Positions 7,946 to 15,384 of a stretch of DNA of 28,904 bases are shown here, in pieces. Location of the stretch: IMG/VR virus record IMGVR_UViG_3300032053_000379, positions 1 to 28,904 of that record; one strand, given 5' to 3'. Each line of letters begins with the position of its first letter. The stretch's first letter is position 1. The translations under genes and the position numbers were made by a program. The notes beneath the pieces are model-generated. The model had not been told where the DNA came from, made no database searches, and was given only the letters and a program-made list of their open reading frames with translations. The DNA comes from a virus.

Positions 7946-10900
7946 TTATTTTGTGGGCATCAATGGCAATTTTTGATTGTTAAGCGAATGCCGTGTCTCC
8001 GCCTTACTGGTCCCAGGCCCTGGAGTACCGCTGATATCAGCCATAAAGTTCATAAAACGCCCACCCGCGCCTACGTTCTTTGACATGTCTAACGGTTCAT
8101 TGAGCTGCGGTATCGAAGATCGATCAAATCCTAACCGATCTGCCAACATCTCAGCCGCTGCCTTAAATATAAGCGCCCCCGTATTTATATTTTCGCCGGC
8201 TTGTGATAATTGTGGTAAACTCATGTCTTGAAACGCTTTCCCTACGCCTTCGCGGAACGTGGCGGGATCCATGCCAGCTGCCAGCGCTTGCATCGCTGTT
8301 GATAATTGTGTAAACGTCTCAGAAACGCTCTTGATATACGGAAATGATTCTTGCATCTTTTCCATAGTCGATTGAACAATGCGATTAGTTTGTTCAGCCG
8401 CCGTTACCACCGCACTTTCTGCCGTAGTAACTCCTTTACCATTGACACCAACATCACCTTCTCTTGGGGCTACTCCTCTTGACATCGAAGTAATGAACCC
8501 AAGATGTCCCATATGCGCCCGTTGCGACACCGCATTGACGACTGATTTCGCTGGCTGGGACATTTGATCCCATATCGTCGTAGCGTTTCTACCACCGGGG
8601 TTAAGAAACGCGTTCATTATCTCTTGATCAGTCTGGGGATCGCCCAACGTAGAACCGTAATTAGTGAATGTTTTTCGTATAGTAGATTCGATCGAAGCCC
8701 TTAACAGATCTCGATTAAGTTTACCCCCAGGAGCGAGTGCGGATAAGTTCATCCGATTGGCAGTAGCGGCCCCAGCGGCCTCGCCCTTAGTATTTGTTAC
8801 CCTCTCTACTTCTCGCAATTGCTCGATGCCCGTGTACATCAAGGTGTTTAAGTCAGGCAATGACATATTTGGCGCTGCTCTTCGCAATATGCTGATCTGC
8901 TGCATTGTTCCTAGGTCAAATCCGGCTCTTCTACTAAGATCGCCGGTTTTTGCCATCGCTGCTTCTACCATTGGGGCAGCAAGATTCTTAGGAATTCCAG
9001 CGTCTGTGGCCGCTTGCACGCCAGTGGCCATATATTGTTGCATAGTGCCAGTGACATCGATACCCATCTGTGCCGAACTGGCAGAAAGAGTGACTATTCC
9101 TGATACCATCTGACCAATATTTTTAGAACTATCTAAGCCAGCCGCCACCGCTTCTCGCAATATCTTGCCCATCGCGGTTGGGTCACCGCCTGCGCCCGCG
9201 ATCTGTCCCGCCATCCCTATAAACTGCGATTCTGACGCTACTAATCCCCTGCGCGTCGCTGTACCGGCTTGTGCCAGCAAACCAACCGCGTTCGCGCCAG
9301 TGAATTGCGCGCCCATCGCCGCGGTAGCTTCTGCAAAAAGCGTGGGAGCCATGGTTTCAAGGTCAACGCCAGCAGCCGATAATCGTGCCCGACCCGCTTG
9401 ACTGGTAGCGGCATTAAAGATGTCGTCACGACGGGCACCAGTGCCTCGTAATCCATACGCCGCGCCTGATACGGCATTATAAGTAGTTTGCCCCATCATA
9501 GCCGGAACGGCGTTTATGACGTCGGCCGCGCGCATCCCTGTCTGAGCAAATACCAACGCTTGCTGCGCTGCCATAGCGTCAAGTCCCATTATGCCTCTCG
9601 TGAGAGAACCTGCTCCTTCACCGCCGGCCTGCGTTGCTCCGATTAAATTTCCACCAGCCCCTGTTTTTAACGCGTTTATAGTCGCTTGAGAGGCGTCAGC
9701 CCCTAATATTGCCGCACCAGTTTGATAGGTAGTGGCACGCGCTGATTCAGATAAATAAGCCACTTGGTTAAAGGCACTTAGGCGGGCATACGCTCTAACA
9801 TCGCCTTTCGCTACGTTGCGCCAATCTTGATAAGCACCAACGACCATCTCTCCCATCTGCGCGCCGATCTGCGCTTGTTGCATTGGGAGTTCGACGGCGC
9901 CATACTGCACCGTTTTTGCAGTTTCACGGACGGCGGTGATAAGGCCTTGGATGGCTATGCCCCACCCGCCAGATAAAACACTTAAGATTTTAGCACCTAA
10001 GGCATCAACCGCGCCTGGATCTACGCCAGCTTTTCTAGCTGCAGATTCTTTTTCAGAAAAAACATCTCTTGCTTGCTCAAATTTTTCGCTTAACTCATCT
10101 TGATTCTTAGCGTTTGTGTTAATGGCTTCATCTAATTCTTGAAATGATTTAATTAATTCTTTTTGCGCGACGGCGTACTGCGATCGTAGATCTTCAGCTG
10201 AAATAGCACCACCTTTTACCTGCTGTGCCAATTCAGTTGCCTTTTCCTCACGCCCAATACGCTCTATTAAACCCCTTCCACTTTCATACGTTTTTGTGAT
10301 GTCCGGTTTAAACTGTAAGGCACGCTGTACTAAAGCTTCTTTTTTATATACACCGGTTAACTGAGCAGCGTTCACATCTATCGTCGCTGCATTTTCCGGC
10401 AGCGTTGGATCCTCTAAAGCTACCCTCATACCCATGCTCAATTCTTCTCTTTTAGCGATCAACGCCTCTTGTTCGCCCATTAATTGCGTCGTCGTTTTCG
10501 CTCTCGACATAGCAAACGCACTAACGCGCTGCAAAGGATTTGCCATCGTCGCGGCCCGCACTGATCCTTGATATTCAGGGGTCGTCGTGTAACGTAGCGC
10601 GTTAACTAGACGTGCTTCAGCCATTGGTTCAAGACGCTGTTGTTCTTCTTCGCGCACGCCACGTAAAGAGTTTTGTGCACGAACATAATCCTCTGCAAAC
10701 GGGCGAACTTTCGCTTGAACAAAAGCTTCTAATGGATCTCCACGTAATTGTAGCTCACCAATCCCTCTAGCTCGCATAGTTTCTGCTATTTCTAGCATTT
10801 GAGCTTCGGCGGCAGATTGTTTTTGTATAGTTTCTGTGATCTTAGCGGTCGTCTTATTGACGTCTCGTTCTCTTTGCTGATATGCCGCGGCAACTAACGG

Positions 10901-11020
10901 AGACTCCCATCTCCTACGACCAATCTCTGGGGCACTGAAACCGCCAGCTGAGTTAACAGGAGAACGGGCTTTATTTACGCCATTGGGATCATCGGGTTGG
11001 TCAATCACTGGTATCCTCAA
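7946..11020 (-). CDS. Tail tape measure protein
   Basis: 1024 residues, Ala/Gln/Thr-rich. The N-terminal third is helical and coiled-coil-like (QRERDVNKTTAKITETIQKQ; ELDEAINTNAKNQDELSEKF). A hydrophobic helical segment near residues 340-365 (ILSVLSGGWGIAIQGLITAV) is followed by an Ala/Gly-rich body with repeated GAQ/AGG patterns (AAIL...ATINALKTGAGG, QFIGMAGQIAGAGGD). This composition and length, together with its place right after the frameshifted chaperones and before the hub, identify the tape measure. It sets tail length and is later ejected. The first possible start is TTG at 11020, because a TAA precedes it two codons upstream. GTG at 11008 has GAGG six bases ahead and is a good alternative. 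The start overlaps the end of the frameshift product (stop 11001-11003), suggesting translational coupling. Confidence 0.8.
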   Translation of the reverse strand: MRIPVIDQPDDPNGVNKARSPVNSAGGFSAPEIGRRRWESPLVAAAYQQRERDVNKTTAKITETIQKQSAAEAQMLEIAETMRARGIGELQLRGDPLEAFVQAKVRPFAEDYVRAQNSLRGVREEEQQRLEPMAEARLVNALRYTTTPEYQGSVRAATMANPLQRVSAFAMSRAKTTTQLMGEQEALIAKREELSMGMRVALEDPTLPENAATIDVNAAQLTGVYKKEALVQRALQFKPDITKTYESGRGLIERIGREEKATELAQQVKGGAISAEDLRSQYAVAQKELIKSFQELDEAINTNAKNQDELSEKFEQARDVFSEKESAARKAGVDPGAVDALGAKILSVLSGGWGIAIQGLITAVRETAKTVQYGAVELPMQQAQIGAQMGEMVVGAYQDWRNVAKGDVRAYARLSAFNQVAYLSESARATTYQTGAAILGADASQATINALKTGAGGNLIGATQAGGEGAGSLTRGIMGLDAMAAQQALVFAQTGMRAADVINAVPAMMGQTTYNAVSGAAYGLRGTGARRDDIFNAATSQAGRARLSAAGVDLETMAPTLFAEATAAMGAQFTGANAVGLLAQAGTATRRGLVASESQFIGMAGQIAGAGGDPTAMGKILREAVAAGLDSSKNIGQMVSGIVTLSASSAQMGIDVTGTMQQYMATGVQAATDAGIPKNLAAPMVEAAMAKTGDLSRRAGFDLGTMQQISILRRAAPNMSLPDLNTLMYTGIEQLREVERVTNTKGEAAGAATANRMNLSALAPGGKLNRDLLRASIESTIRKTFTNYGSTLGDPQTDQEIMNAFLNPGGRNATTIWDQMSQPAKSVVNAVSQRAHMGHLGFITSMSRGVAPREGDVGVNGKGVTTAESAVVTAAEQTNRIVQSTMEKMQESFPYIKSVSETFTQLSTAMQALAAGMDPATFREGVGKAFQDMSLPQLSQAGENINTGALIFKAAAEMLADRLGFDRSSIPQLNEPLDMSKNVGAGGRFMNFMADISGTPGPGTSKAETRHSLNNQKLPLMPTK

Positions 11021-11875
11021 GCATTATAGACAAATCCTTGCCAAAATCCGGCCCAAATTCTTCTTTAGCCTTCTTGATCTGCTCATCGACCCACTTATCA
11101 TCCCGCTTAGCCAATGGTGACTGCTCCGTTGGTGATGATTCTGGGGCGCGCATGGCCGTATCGTATTCTTTGTGTTCTTTAGCTTCTTCTTCTAGAGCCC
11201 ATTGCTCCGCGCTATCGACCTGTTCTTTCTCTATCTTATCAGCTTCCTGCTCAGCCTCGACTTGAGCGACGTTGCGACGTATAGCCTTATCTTGATATTC
11301 ATAATAAAGTTCTTCTACCGTATAGGATTGAAGTAATGGATCTTTTAGTGGGCGTTGATAGTATTCTGACCACCAAGCTTGAAGTTTTAATAAAAGACGA
11401 AGTTCAGAATTTTCTGAACTTTCAGCGTGGCCCCTGATTATGTCCGTTATAGCGTCAAAACGAGAGAGCCGCCTTAATTGCCCCTCGTTAGCTATTTTCC
11501 CAATGGATCTTTTTGCTCAGCAGAAGGTTGCTTCTTAAGGCGTTCTATCCATTGAGCTTCTTGCACCATAACCTTATCGAACAACTCAACCAGCACGTTC
11601 TCGTCAAGGAAGTCAAGGCCGCCGTTGCTGTTCTGCCACCAATCTGGCGCTTTGATGATGCGACCGCGAAGTGCGGATATCACCGTTGCAATGCCTTGTA
11701 AGTTACTGGAAGGATTGGCCGATTCGCCAACCAGGCGTCCGCGCTCTAGTTCGACCTGACGCTTCTGCAGGATACTGAGCACGCAGACGACGGTGAACTC
11801 GCCAGCGTATTTTTGCTCAGTGATGGCGCCGGTAGACTCAAAATAAAAAACACTTTCGTTCTTTGGTAGATCCAT
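11001..11875 (-). CDS. Tail assembly chaperone, -1 frameshift product (gpGT-type)
   Basis: A G GGA AAA heptamer (11501-11495) lies directly before the TAG of the 127-residue upstream frame. Slipping back one base gives ATA GCT AAC..., a frame open for 164 codons to TGA at 11003-11001, so the fusion would be 291 residues. The extension begins IANEGQLRRLSRFDAI. It contains LRLLLKLQAWWSEYY and a Glu/Lys-rich tail (VEAEQEADKIEKEQVDSAEQ), the acidic helical style of gpT regions. It has no ATG near its beginning, so it can only be reached by frameshifting. In lambda and many other tailed phages the G and GT products sit between tube and tape measure, and their ratio governs tail assembly. That placement is identical here. 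The slippery site and open frame are seen directly; usage is inferred. Confidence 0.85.
11459..11501 (-). promoter_or_regulatory. Programmed -1 ribosomal frameshift signal
   Basis: The minus strand has GGGAAAA at 11501-11495, in phase as G GGA AAA for the upstream frame (X XXY YYZ type, one base different from lambda's GGGAAAG). The zero-frame TAG follows at once. Five bases later AACGAG (11489-11484) can pair with CTCGTT (11464-11459), a 6-bp stem at a typical spacing for a stimulatory hairpin. The heptamer is clear; the stimulatory role of the stem is inferred. Confidence 0.85.
11492..11875 (-). CDS. Tail assembly chaperone, unshifted form (gpG-type)
   Basis: 127 residues from ATG at 11875, preceded by TAGGAG eight bases upstream, ending in TAG at 11494-11492. 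The sequence starts MDLPKNESVFYFES, has a beta-like N-terminus, a helical middle (TVVCVLSILQKRQVELERG) and ends with ...QKDPLGK exactly on the slippery heptamer. No family motif is strong enough for a name on sequence alone. The call rests on size, position between the tube genes and the tape measure, and the frameshift signal at its last codons. It should act as a cytoplasmic chaperone that coats the tape measure before tube polymerisation and is absent from the virion. Confidence 0.75.
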   Translation of the reverse strand: MDLPKNESVFYFESTGAITEQKYAGEFTVVCVLSILQKRQVELERGRLVGESANPSSNLQGIATVISALRGRIIKAPDWWQNSNGGLDFLDENVLVELFDKVMVQEAQWIERLKKQPSAEQKDPLGK

Positions 11876-11899
11876 GTGCCACTCCTATTTTATAGATAT

Positions 11900-11905
11900 A
11901 TTATA
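11900..11905 (-). promoter_or_regulatory. TATAAT promoter-like motif before chaperone gene
   Basis: The minus strand reads TATAAT at 11905-11900 in the 59-bp gap between the third tube-like gene and the chaperone gene. A start site about seven bases on would leave an 18-base leader containing TAGGAG. There is no convincing -35 box. Confidence 0.3.
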
Positions 11906-11934
11906 CTTATCTTAATGTTGAGGAGATGGGTTGC

Positions 11935-12684
11935 TTAAAAAAGACGCTTAACTTGAGGTAAATATTTAACTAATACTTGTTTTGCCTCAGGCACCCCAGC
12001 ACCTGCAGCCTTTTTTGCATCATCTATTGCTTTAACCGCAGTTGGCGGAAGGGCGGCTGTAGGAAGAAGTGGCGATATTTCTGGTGGAGTTACTTTTGCC
12101 ATCTTTTGTAGCGTAACATCTGGCGATTCTGATACGCGGGATTCTATGATATTGGGAGGTTCTGGATCTCTTTCATCGCGCCAACCAATGGCTTTCCAAG
12201 CTAACGTGATTGACCCTAACGCTTCTGCTTTTAACTCTTCTGCGCGAGAAGTTATCTGTGCTTTTCCTGTTAAAAACAGCAGTTGATCAGTTTTAGAGTC
12301 ACGCACCTCGATCGTTATGTATTTGTGAAATAAGAAAGAAAGCACGTCTGGCATGATCAGGTTCTGCGTCGGACTCTGACCAGGCAAACGCAGGCCACCG
12401 ATGGTTCCTTCTACACTAACCATGGTGGGCACTAATTCTACGGGTAACGGGTTATCGATAGTTCTAATCTCACGTGTTTCCGTGTTGATACGCCACGAGA
12501 TCGCGGTCGCGAAAGCAGCCAATTCTCCGTTAATCTTCAGCATACAGCGCGCGCCAGAGGCATATTTAGCTTGGGGGCGTAGCGAGTAAATTTCTCGTAA
12601 GGTGTCGCCTACGTTTTCAGCGGCACTCGATATAAGATTCTGGCCTTCTAAAGCCGGGAATAATTGATTAAGAAGGTTCGCCAT
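11935..12684 (-). CDS. Tail tube-like protein, third paralogue
   Basis: 249 residues, ATG at 12684, two bases after the stop of the second tube-like gene. Residues about 40-105 align by eye with the N-terminal domain of the two upstream tube proteins: GARCMLKINGELAAFATAIS here against GANAKIKLNGLTVAFATDMS there. Both are followed by a beta strand, a P-x-E/L-x segment and V-x-V-x-G-T/S. A second beta segment (YITIEVRDSKTDQLLFLTGK) resembles the second half of a tube fold. The C-terminal 60 residues are Pro/Ala-rich (LLPTAALPPTAVKAIDDAKK) and unlike the other two copies. It could be a tube-initiator or tail-terminal ring protein rather than the main tube subunit. Membership of the tube-fold family is supported by alignment and tandem placement; the specific role is open. 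Confidence 0.55.
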   Translation of the reverse strand: MANLLNQLFPALEGQNLISSAAENVGDTLREIYSLRPQAKYASGARCMLKINGELAAFATAISWRINTETREIRTIDNPLPVELVPTMVSVEGTIGGLRLPGQSPTQNLIMPDVLSFLFHKYITIEVRDSKTDQLLFLTGKAQITSRAEELKAEALGSITLAWKAIGWRDERDPEPPNIIESRVSESPDVTLQKMAKVTPPEISPLLPTAALPPTAVKAIDDAKKAAGAGVPEAKQVLVKYLPQVKRLF

Positions 12685-12686
12685 AA

Positions 12687-13310
12687 TTAAACAAACTGTT
12701 GCCCTACGCCAGACATACCCGTAGAGAACGAATCCTCATCAGCATAGATACCCATGAACGTAAAACGCTGTATAGCAGTCGATCTTTTCGTTAGCTGAAA
12801 ATCAGACCTTGTCAATCTACAATCCCTTATGATAGCAACACGCTTCGATTGAGTCGTATTTGATCCAATATCTTGATATTTTTGATATATCTCTATATCA
12901 AACCGAAACCCAACATCAAGCGACTTAGGATCAAAGGACAGATCTGCTCGCCCATCATTTAAATTGCTCGGACTGAACGTCTTCTTCAACTCGTCCAACT
13001 TTGCCTTTGTGTTCTCATTAAAGCCTTTAGGTGCTCTTGTGTAGCCACCGATACCGTTTCCATGCGGCGACACGCCGTCAGGTACTTGTGCTACGGCGCC
13101 AGCCATCCCTTTTATGTAGCGGATAACGGTGAAGCTACCGCTTACGTCATAAGAAAGCGGCTCCACGGAAGAAGGCTCGTACATGCCTAATAGCCGGGGA
13201 GCCGCGTGCTTGACGTCGATAGTATATGACATGTCTGTAGCAAACGCGACCGTAAGCCCGTTTAGCTTAATCTTAGCGTTCGCACCGGTCAAAAAGAACG
13301 TCTGTGACAT
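12687..13310 (-). CDS. Tail tube-like protein, second paralogue
   Basis: 207 residues from ATG at 13310 with GAAGG upstream. It aligns along its length with the 182-residue tube protein next to it. The N-terminus has TGANAKIKLNGLTVAFATD against TGANAKIRLGNITIAYAQD; a G-x-YE-x-x-S-x-EP motif is followed by Y-x-V-x-G and IRY. The C-terminal half has FDPKSLDVGFRFDIEIYQK against FDPKNLLSSETFTLEIMQK, then IIRDCRLTRS against KLHDCRFVRK. It carries an extra loop near residues 75-115. Both are probably tube-fold proteins from gene duplication. One may polymerise and the other may make a special ring at the baseplate end, or the tube may be mixed. Which one is the main subunit cannot be told from sequence alone. 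Confidence 0.65.
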   Translation of the reverse strand: MSQTFFLTGANAKIKLNGLTVAFATDMSYTIDVKHAAPRLLGMYEPSSVEPLSYDVSGSFTVIRYIKGMAGAVAQVPDGVSPHGNGIGGYTRAPKGFNENTKAKLDELKKTFSPSNLNDGRADLSFDPKSLDVGFRFDIEIYQKYQDIGSNTTQSKRVAIIRDCRLTRSDFQLTKRSTAIQRFTFMGIYADEDSFSTGMSGVGQQFV

Positions 13311-13325
13311 ATCGCCTTCTAATAA

Positions 13326-13874
13326 TTACACTAAATCTGCGTCGCCTGACCTTGCGACCTGGTCGGCAGCGGCGGAGGTAGAATCGTCGTCGTGCAATAT
13401 GCAGTTGAACGCGTAACCGTCGGTCAATATGCCGCGCTTGTTGACGCTTGCGCCCTTGCGGACAAAGCGACAATCATGCAGTTTCACGATCGATTTAGGA
13501 TTTGCGGCATCCATACCTTTTTGCATGATCTCGAGCGTGAAGGTTTCCGAGGATAGCAAATTTTTCGGGTCAAAATGCATGCTAGCGTTGCCCCCTGTTC
13601 CTGGGACTAGTTTCTTCATGCCGTTACCACCAGCGGCGGCTTGGAAGGGTTTTCCTGTTGCTGCTGCGCTTGCCGCATAACGAATGATGCTTAGCGTACC
13701 TTGTACGGAATAAGCGACCGGTTCATTAGAAACTACCTCGTAGCGGCCCATCGTCTCGACCGGGATCGAGGTGACTTCTACGTTGTAGCTAACGTCTTGG
13801 GCGTACGCGATCGTGATGTTACCCAACCTGATTTTGGCATTAGCGCCAGTGATAAAAGACGGTGTATAACCCAT
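13326..13874 (-). CDS. Major tail tube protein candidate, first paralogue
   Basis: 182 residues from ATG at 13874 with AAAAGGAG seven bases ahead. It is the first tube-like gene in the transcript and is preceded by two hairpins in its leader. By eye its codons favour G/C endings, as in the sheath gene, unlike the AT-rich baseplate genes; both points suggest high expression. The fold pattern is all-beta: NAKIRLGNITIAYAQDVSYNVEV, YSVQGTLSIIRY, FTLEIMQK, IVKLHDCRFVRK. In myoviruses the tube gene normally follows the sheath gene directly. Here the two are separated only by a pair of HNH endonuclease genes. The tube forms the inner channel through which DNA passes. Confidence 0.7.
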   Translation of the reverse strand: MGYTPSFITGANAKIRLGNITIAYAQDVSYNVEVTSIPVETMGRYEVVSNEPVAYSVQGTLSIIRYAASAAATGKPFQAAAGGNGMKKLVPGTGGNASMHFDPKNLLSSETFTLEIMQKGMDAANPKSIVKLHDCRFVRKGASVNKRGILTDGYAFNCILHDDDSTSAAADQVARSGDADLV

Positions 13875-13889
13875 AACTTAACTCCTTTT

Positions 13890-13906
13890 TGGAGTACGGT
13901 ACTCCA
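13890..13906 (-). promoter_or_regulatory. Hairpin in tube gene leader
   Basis: TGGAGTA / TACTCCA forms a 7-bp perfect stem with a three-base loop (CCG on the minus strand). It ends just before the AAAAGGAG ribosome binding site of the tube gene. A 5' hairpin at this spot could stabilise the mRNA or control access to the start. It has no U-tract of the kind a terminator needs. Confidence 0.6.
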
Positions 13907-13926
13907 TACCAAGTATTTTTTTAGGA

Positions 13927-13943
13927 TAAGGCACTATGCCTTA
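13927..13943 (-). promoter_or_regulatory. Second hairpin between HNH stop and tube gene
   Basis: TAAGGCA / TGCCTTA is a 7-bp perfect stem with a three-base loop, 20 bases upstream of the other leader hairpin. On the minus strand it is followed by A-rich rather than T-rich sequence, so it is not a typical intrinsic terminator for the HNH gene. It probably belongs to the tube leader. Confidence 0.5.
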
Positions 13944-13954
13944 ACCCTACTATT

Positions 13955-13960
13955 AGTATA
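13955..13960 (-). promoter_or_regulatory. TATACT promoter-like motif before tube leader
   Basis: The minus strand reads TGTTATACTAATAG here, between the HNH stop (13973) and the leader hairpins. A start a few bases on would give a transcript beginning just before the first hairpin. This would let the tube be expressed independently of the sheath transcript, which meets a terminator at 15336-15368. No -35 box is clear. Confidence 0.3.
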
Positions 13961-13972
13961 ACATCGATTCAC

Positions 13973-14620
13973 TTAAATTTTGTTGCTTTTTCTTAAATTA
14001 TCTTTTGCCCATAGCGGCTGAAGATTTGTGTAATGACAGGCTTTTTTCAATTGTTGAGGATCTGATAGATCAAACGATGACAACGGCATCATGTGGTCGA
14101 TATGCCAAGTCCCCCGACCCCAATTCTTCCAAGACATACCGGGGAGGAACTTAGATTCAATGTAGGACTGTAGCTCTGGGATGGAGCATCCTAAGTTACG
14201 AATAGCTGAGCCTCGCTGACCCTTCCCGCGCAAGGCTGCGTTTAAACGTGCCCTCAATACCGTGCGCAAACGATACGTGGTTGAGCGATGATATAGTTGC
14301 CTATGGTAGCAAGTATCGCACGTATCCCCGTGGTAGCGACTACCGATTATAGGGCCTTGGCATGCCTTGCAATTTTGCTGATAATCTCTTATCTTCTGTT
14401 TGATCATGGTCTTGCGGCGATGACAACCTCGGCATGTTGGGCCATCGTACCATATCCTAGCCAGCACTACGCCGCATAAAATACATGGGTTGCCACTTCT
14501 ATGCTTATGGGGCGTTGTTCGATACCTTTTCATGTAGCATGCGATGCAGATAGTCGGGTCTGCATTAGCCCAACGCTGGGTAACCTTAGTTTTACAGATA
14601 ATGCAACTTTTTGTGGCCAT
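13973..14620 (-). CDS. HNH homing endonuclease with multiple zinc-binding pairs
   Basis: 215 residues from ATG at 14620. Six CxxC pairs (C6/9, C25/28, C46/49, C63/66, C84/87, C101/104) suggest three zinc ribbons for DNA binding. The C-terminal HNH part has GSAIRNLGCS, FLPGMSW, then WHIDHMMPLSSF with the catalytic D175-H176. YTNLQPLWAKDN follows with the second and third motif residues (N199, N208), and the end is KSNK. It is a free-standing homing endonuclease of the type common in phages, cutting alleles that lack it. It lies between sheath and tube genes and is transcribed in the same direction as both, divergently from a second HNH gene 70 bp away. No ribosome binding site is visible; a TATAAT lies eight bases ahead of the ATG. 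The C-terminus closely matches the HNH protein at 20641-21387. Confidence 0.85.
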   Translation of the reverse strand: MATKSCIICKTKVTQRWANADPTICIACYMKRYRTTPHKHRSGNPCILCGVVLARIWYDGPTCRGCHRRKTMIKQKIRDYQQNCKACQGPIIGSRYHGDTCDTCYHRQLYHRSTTYRLRTVLRARLNAALRGKGQRGSAIRNLGCSIPELQSYIESKFLPGMSWKNWGRGTWHIDHMMPLSSFDLSDPQQLKKACHYTNLQPLWAKDNLRKSNKI

Positions 14621-14628
14621 AATAAGTC

Positions 14629-14634
14629 ATTATA
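14629..14634 (-). promoter_or_regulatory. TATAAT just upstream of HNH start
   Basis: The minus strand reads AGTATAATGACTTATT directly before the ATG at 14620. A transcript starting about seven bases downstream of the -10 would be nearly leaderless, matching the absence of a ribosome binding site. There is no clear -35. Confidence 0.4.
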
Positions 14635-14678
14635 CTATATCAATAATATTAAATGTCTTTGTTGAAGGTATTTATTGG

Positions 14679-14684
14679 TATAAC
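14679..14684 (+). promoter_or_regulatory. Extended -10 upstream of plus-strand HNH gene
   Basis: The plus strand reads TTGGTATAAC six bases before the ATG at 14691, an extended -10 (TG-N-TATAAC). The gene has no ribosome binding site, so a leaderless message is plausible. Confidence 0.4.
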
Positions 14685-14690
14685 GGCTTT

Positions 14691-15332
14691 ATGGAAAAGA
14701 CATGTACACGCTGTAAAATTACAAAAACACTTGATCAATTTCATAAAGAAGTACGAGGAAAATTCGGTGTTAAGTCGAAGTGTAATAAGTGCATTACTGA
14801 GTTAAGTCAGCAATGGAAAAAAGAAAATCCAGAGCGCGAACGAGCTAACAGGAAGCGATGGAACGCGACTAATAAGACTCAGCACCATGAAATGACATAC
14901 AACTGGCGTGATGCTAATAAACAGCGTCATGCAGAATATGTTGCGAAATATCAACGGGATCGCAAGGCCGTTGATCCCTTGTTTAAATTGACCTGCCAGT
15001 TCCGAAGTCTTTTATATAATCATTTAATGAGAAAAAATTTAAAGAAACATCAGAGGGTTGAGCGCTATCTTGGTTGCTCTTTTGAAGATTTTAAAAAACA
15101 CATTGAATCGCAGTTTGTATCTGGGATGACTTGGGAAAACTATGGAACTTATTGGTCGATAGATCACTGTTGCCCATGTTATCAAGCACAAAACGAAGAA
15201 GAATTCGATAAATTACAACACTTTAGTAATCTACGGCCCGTGACCGTCGTTAAGAATCTATTCAAATCCAATAAAAAAACTAAAGAAGCAGAGAGTCTTT
15301 GCGTTAAACTTCTTGGTCGATCTTGGATCTAA
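14691..15332 (+). CDS. HNH homing endonuclease, plus strand
   Basis: 213 residues from ATG at 14691 (MEKTCTRCK). An in-frame ATG at 14544 exists, but it would overlap the divergent HNH gene and add an unlikely hydrophobic stretch, so the later start is chosen. One zinc-ribbon pair set is seen (C5/C8 and C31/C34). A long basic helical linker follows (residues 40-95). Then comes the HNH part: ERYLGCSFEDFKKHIESQF, SGMTWENYG, WSIDHCCPC with D158-H159, FSNLRPVTVVKNLFKSNK with N180 and N190. The residue before ID is Ser rather than His (WSIDH against WHIDH), as in some active family members. It runs against the surrounding virion genes, so it needs its own promoter and has its own terminator. Homing function is inferred. 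Confidence 0.8.
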   Translation: MEKTCTRCKITKTLDQFHKEVRGKFGVKSKCNKCITELSQQWKKENPERERANRKRWNATNKTQHHEMTYNWRDANKQRHAEYVAKYQRDRKAVDPLFKLTCQFRSLLYNHLMRKNLKKHQRVERYLGCSFEDFKKHIESQFVSGMTWENYGTYWSIDHCCPCYQAQNEEEFDKLQHFSNLRPVTVVKNLFKSNKKTKEAESLCVKLLGRSWI

Positions 15333-15335
15333 ATA

Positions 15336-15368
15336 AAAAGGGCCTCATCTTTACGATGAAGCCCTTTT
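15336..15368. terminator. Bidirectional intrinsic terminator
   Basis: AAAAGGGC pairs with GCCCTTTT, then after one C/A mismatch TCATC pairs with GATGA around the loop TTTAC. Read on the minus strand the stem is followed by TTTTTATTT, a strong terminator for the sheath gene (stop at 15385). Read on the plus strand it ends CCCTTTTCT and serves the HNH gene that stops at 15332. It separates sheath transcription from the tube and baseplate genes. Confidence 0.8.
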
Positions 15369-15384
15369 CTATAAGATCGGCTAA

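Noticed and set aside
8664-9113. Open frames opposite the tape measure gene (also at 7977 and 9165)
   Set aside because: Shadow frames of an Ala/Gly-rich gene; no ribosome binding site and no recognisable protein.
14544-14690. Upstream start for the plus-strand HNH gene
   Set aside because: It would overlap the divergent HNH gene by 77 bases and add a hydrophobic segment not found in the family; MEKTCTRCK is a normal beginning with the zinc pair.
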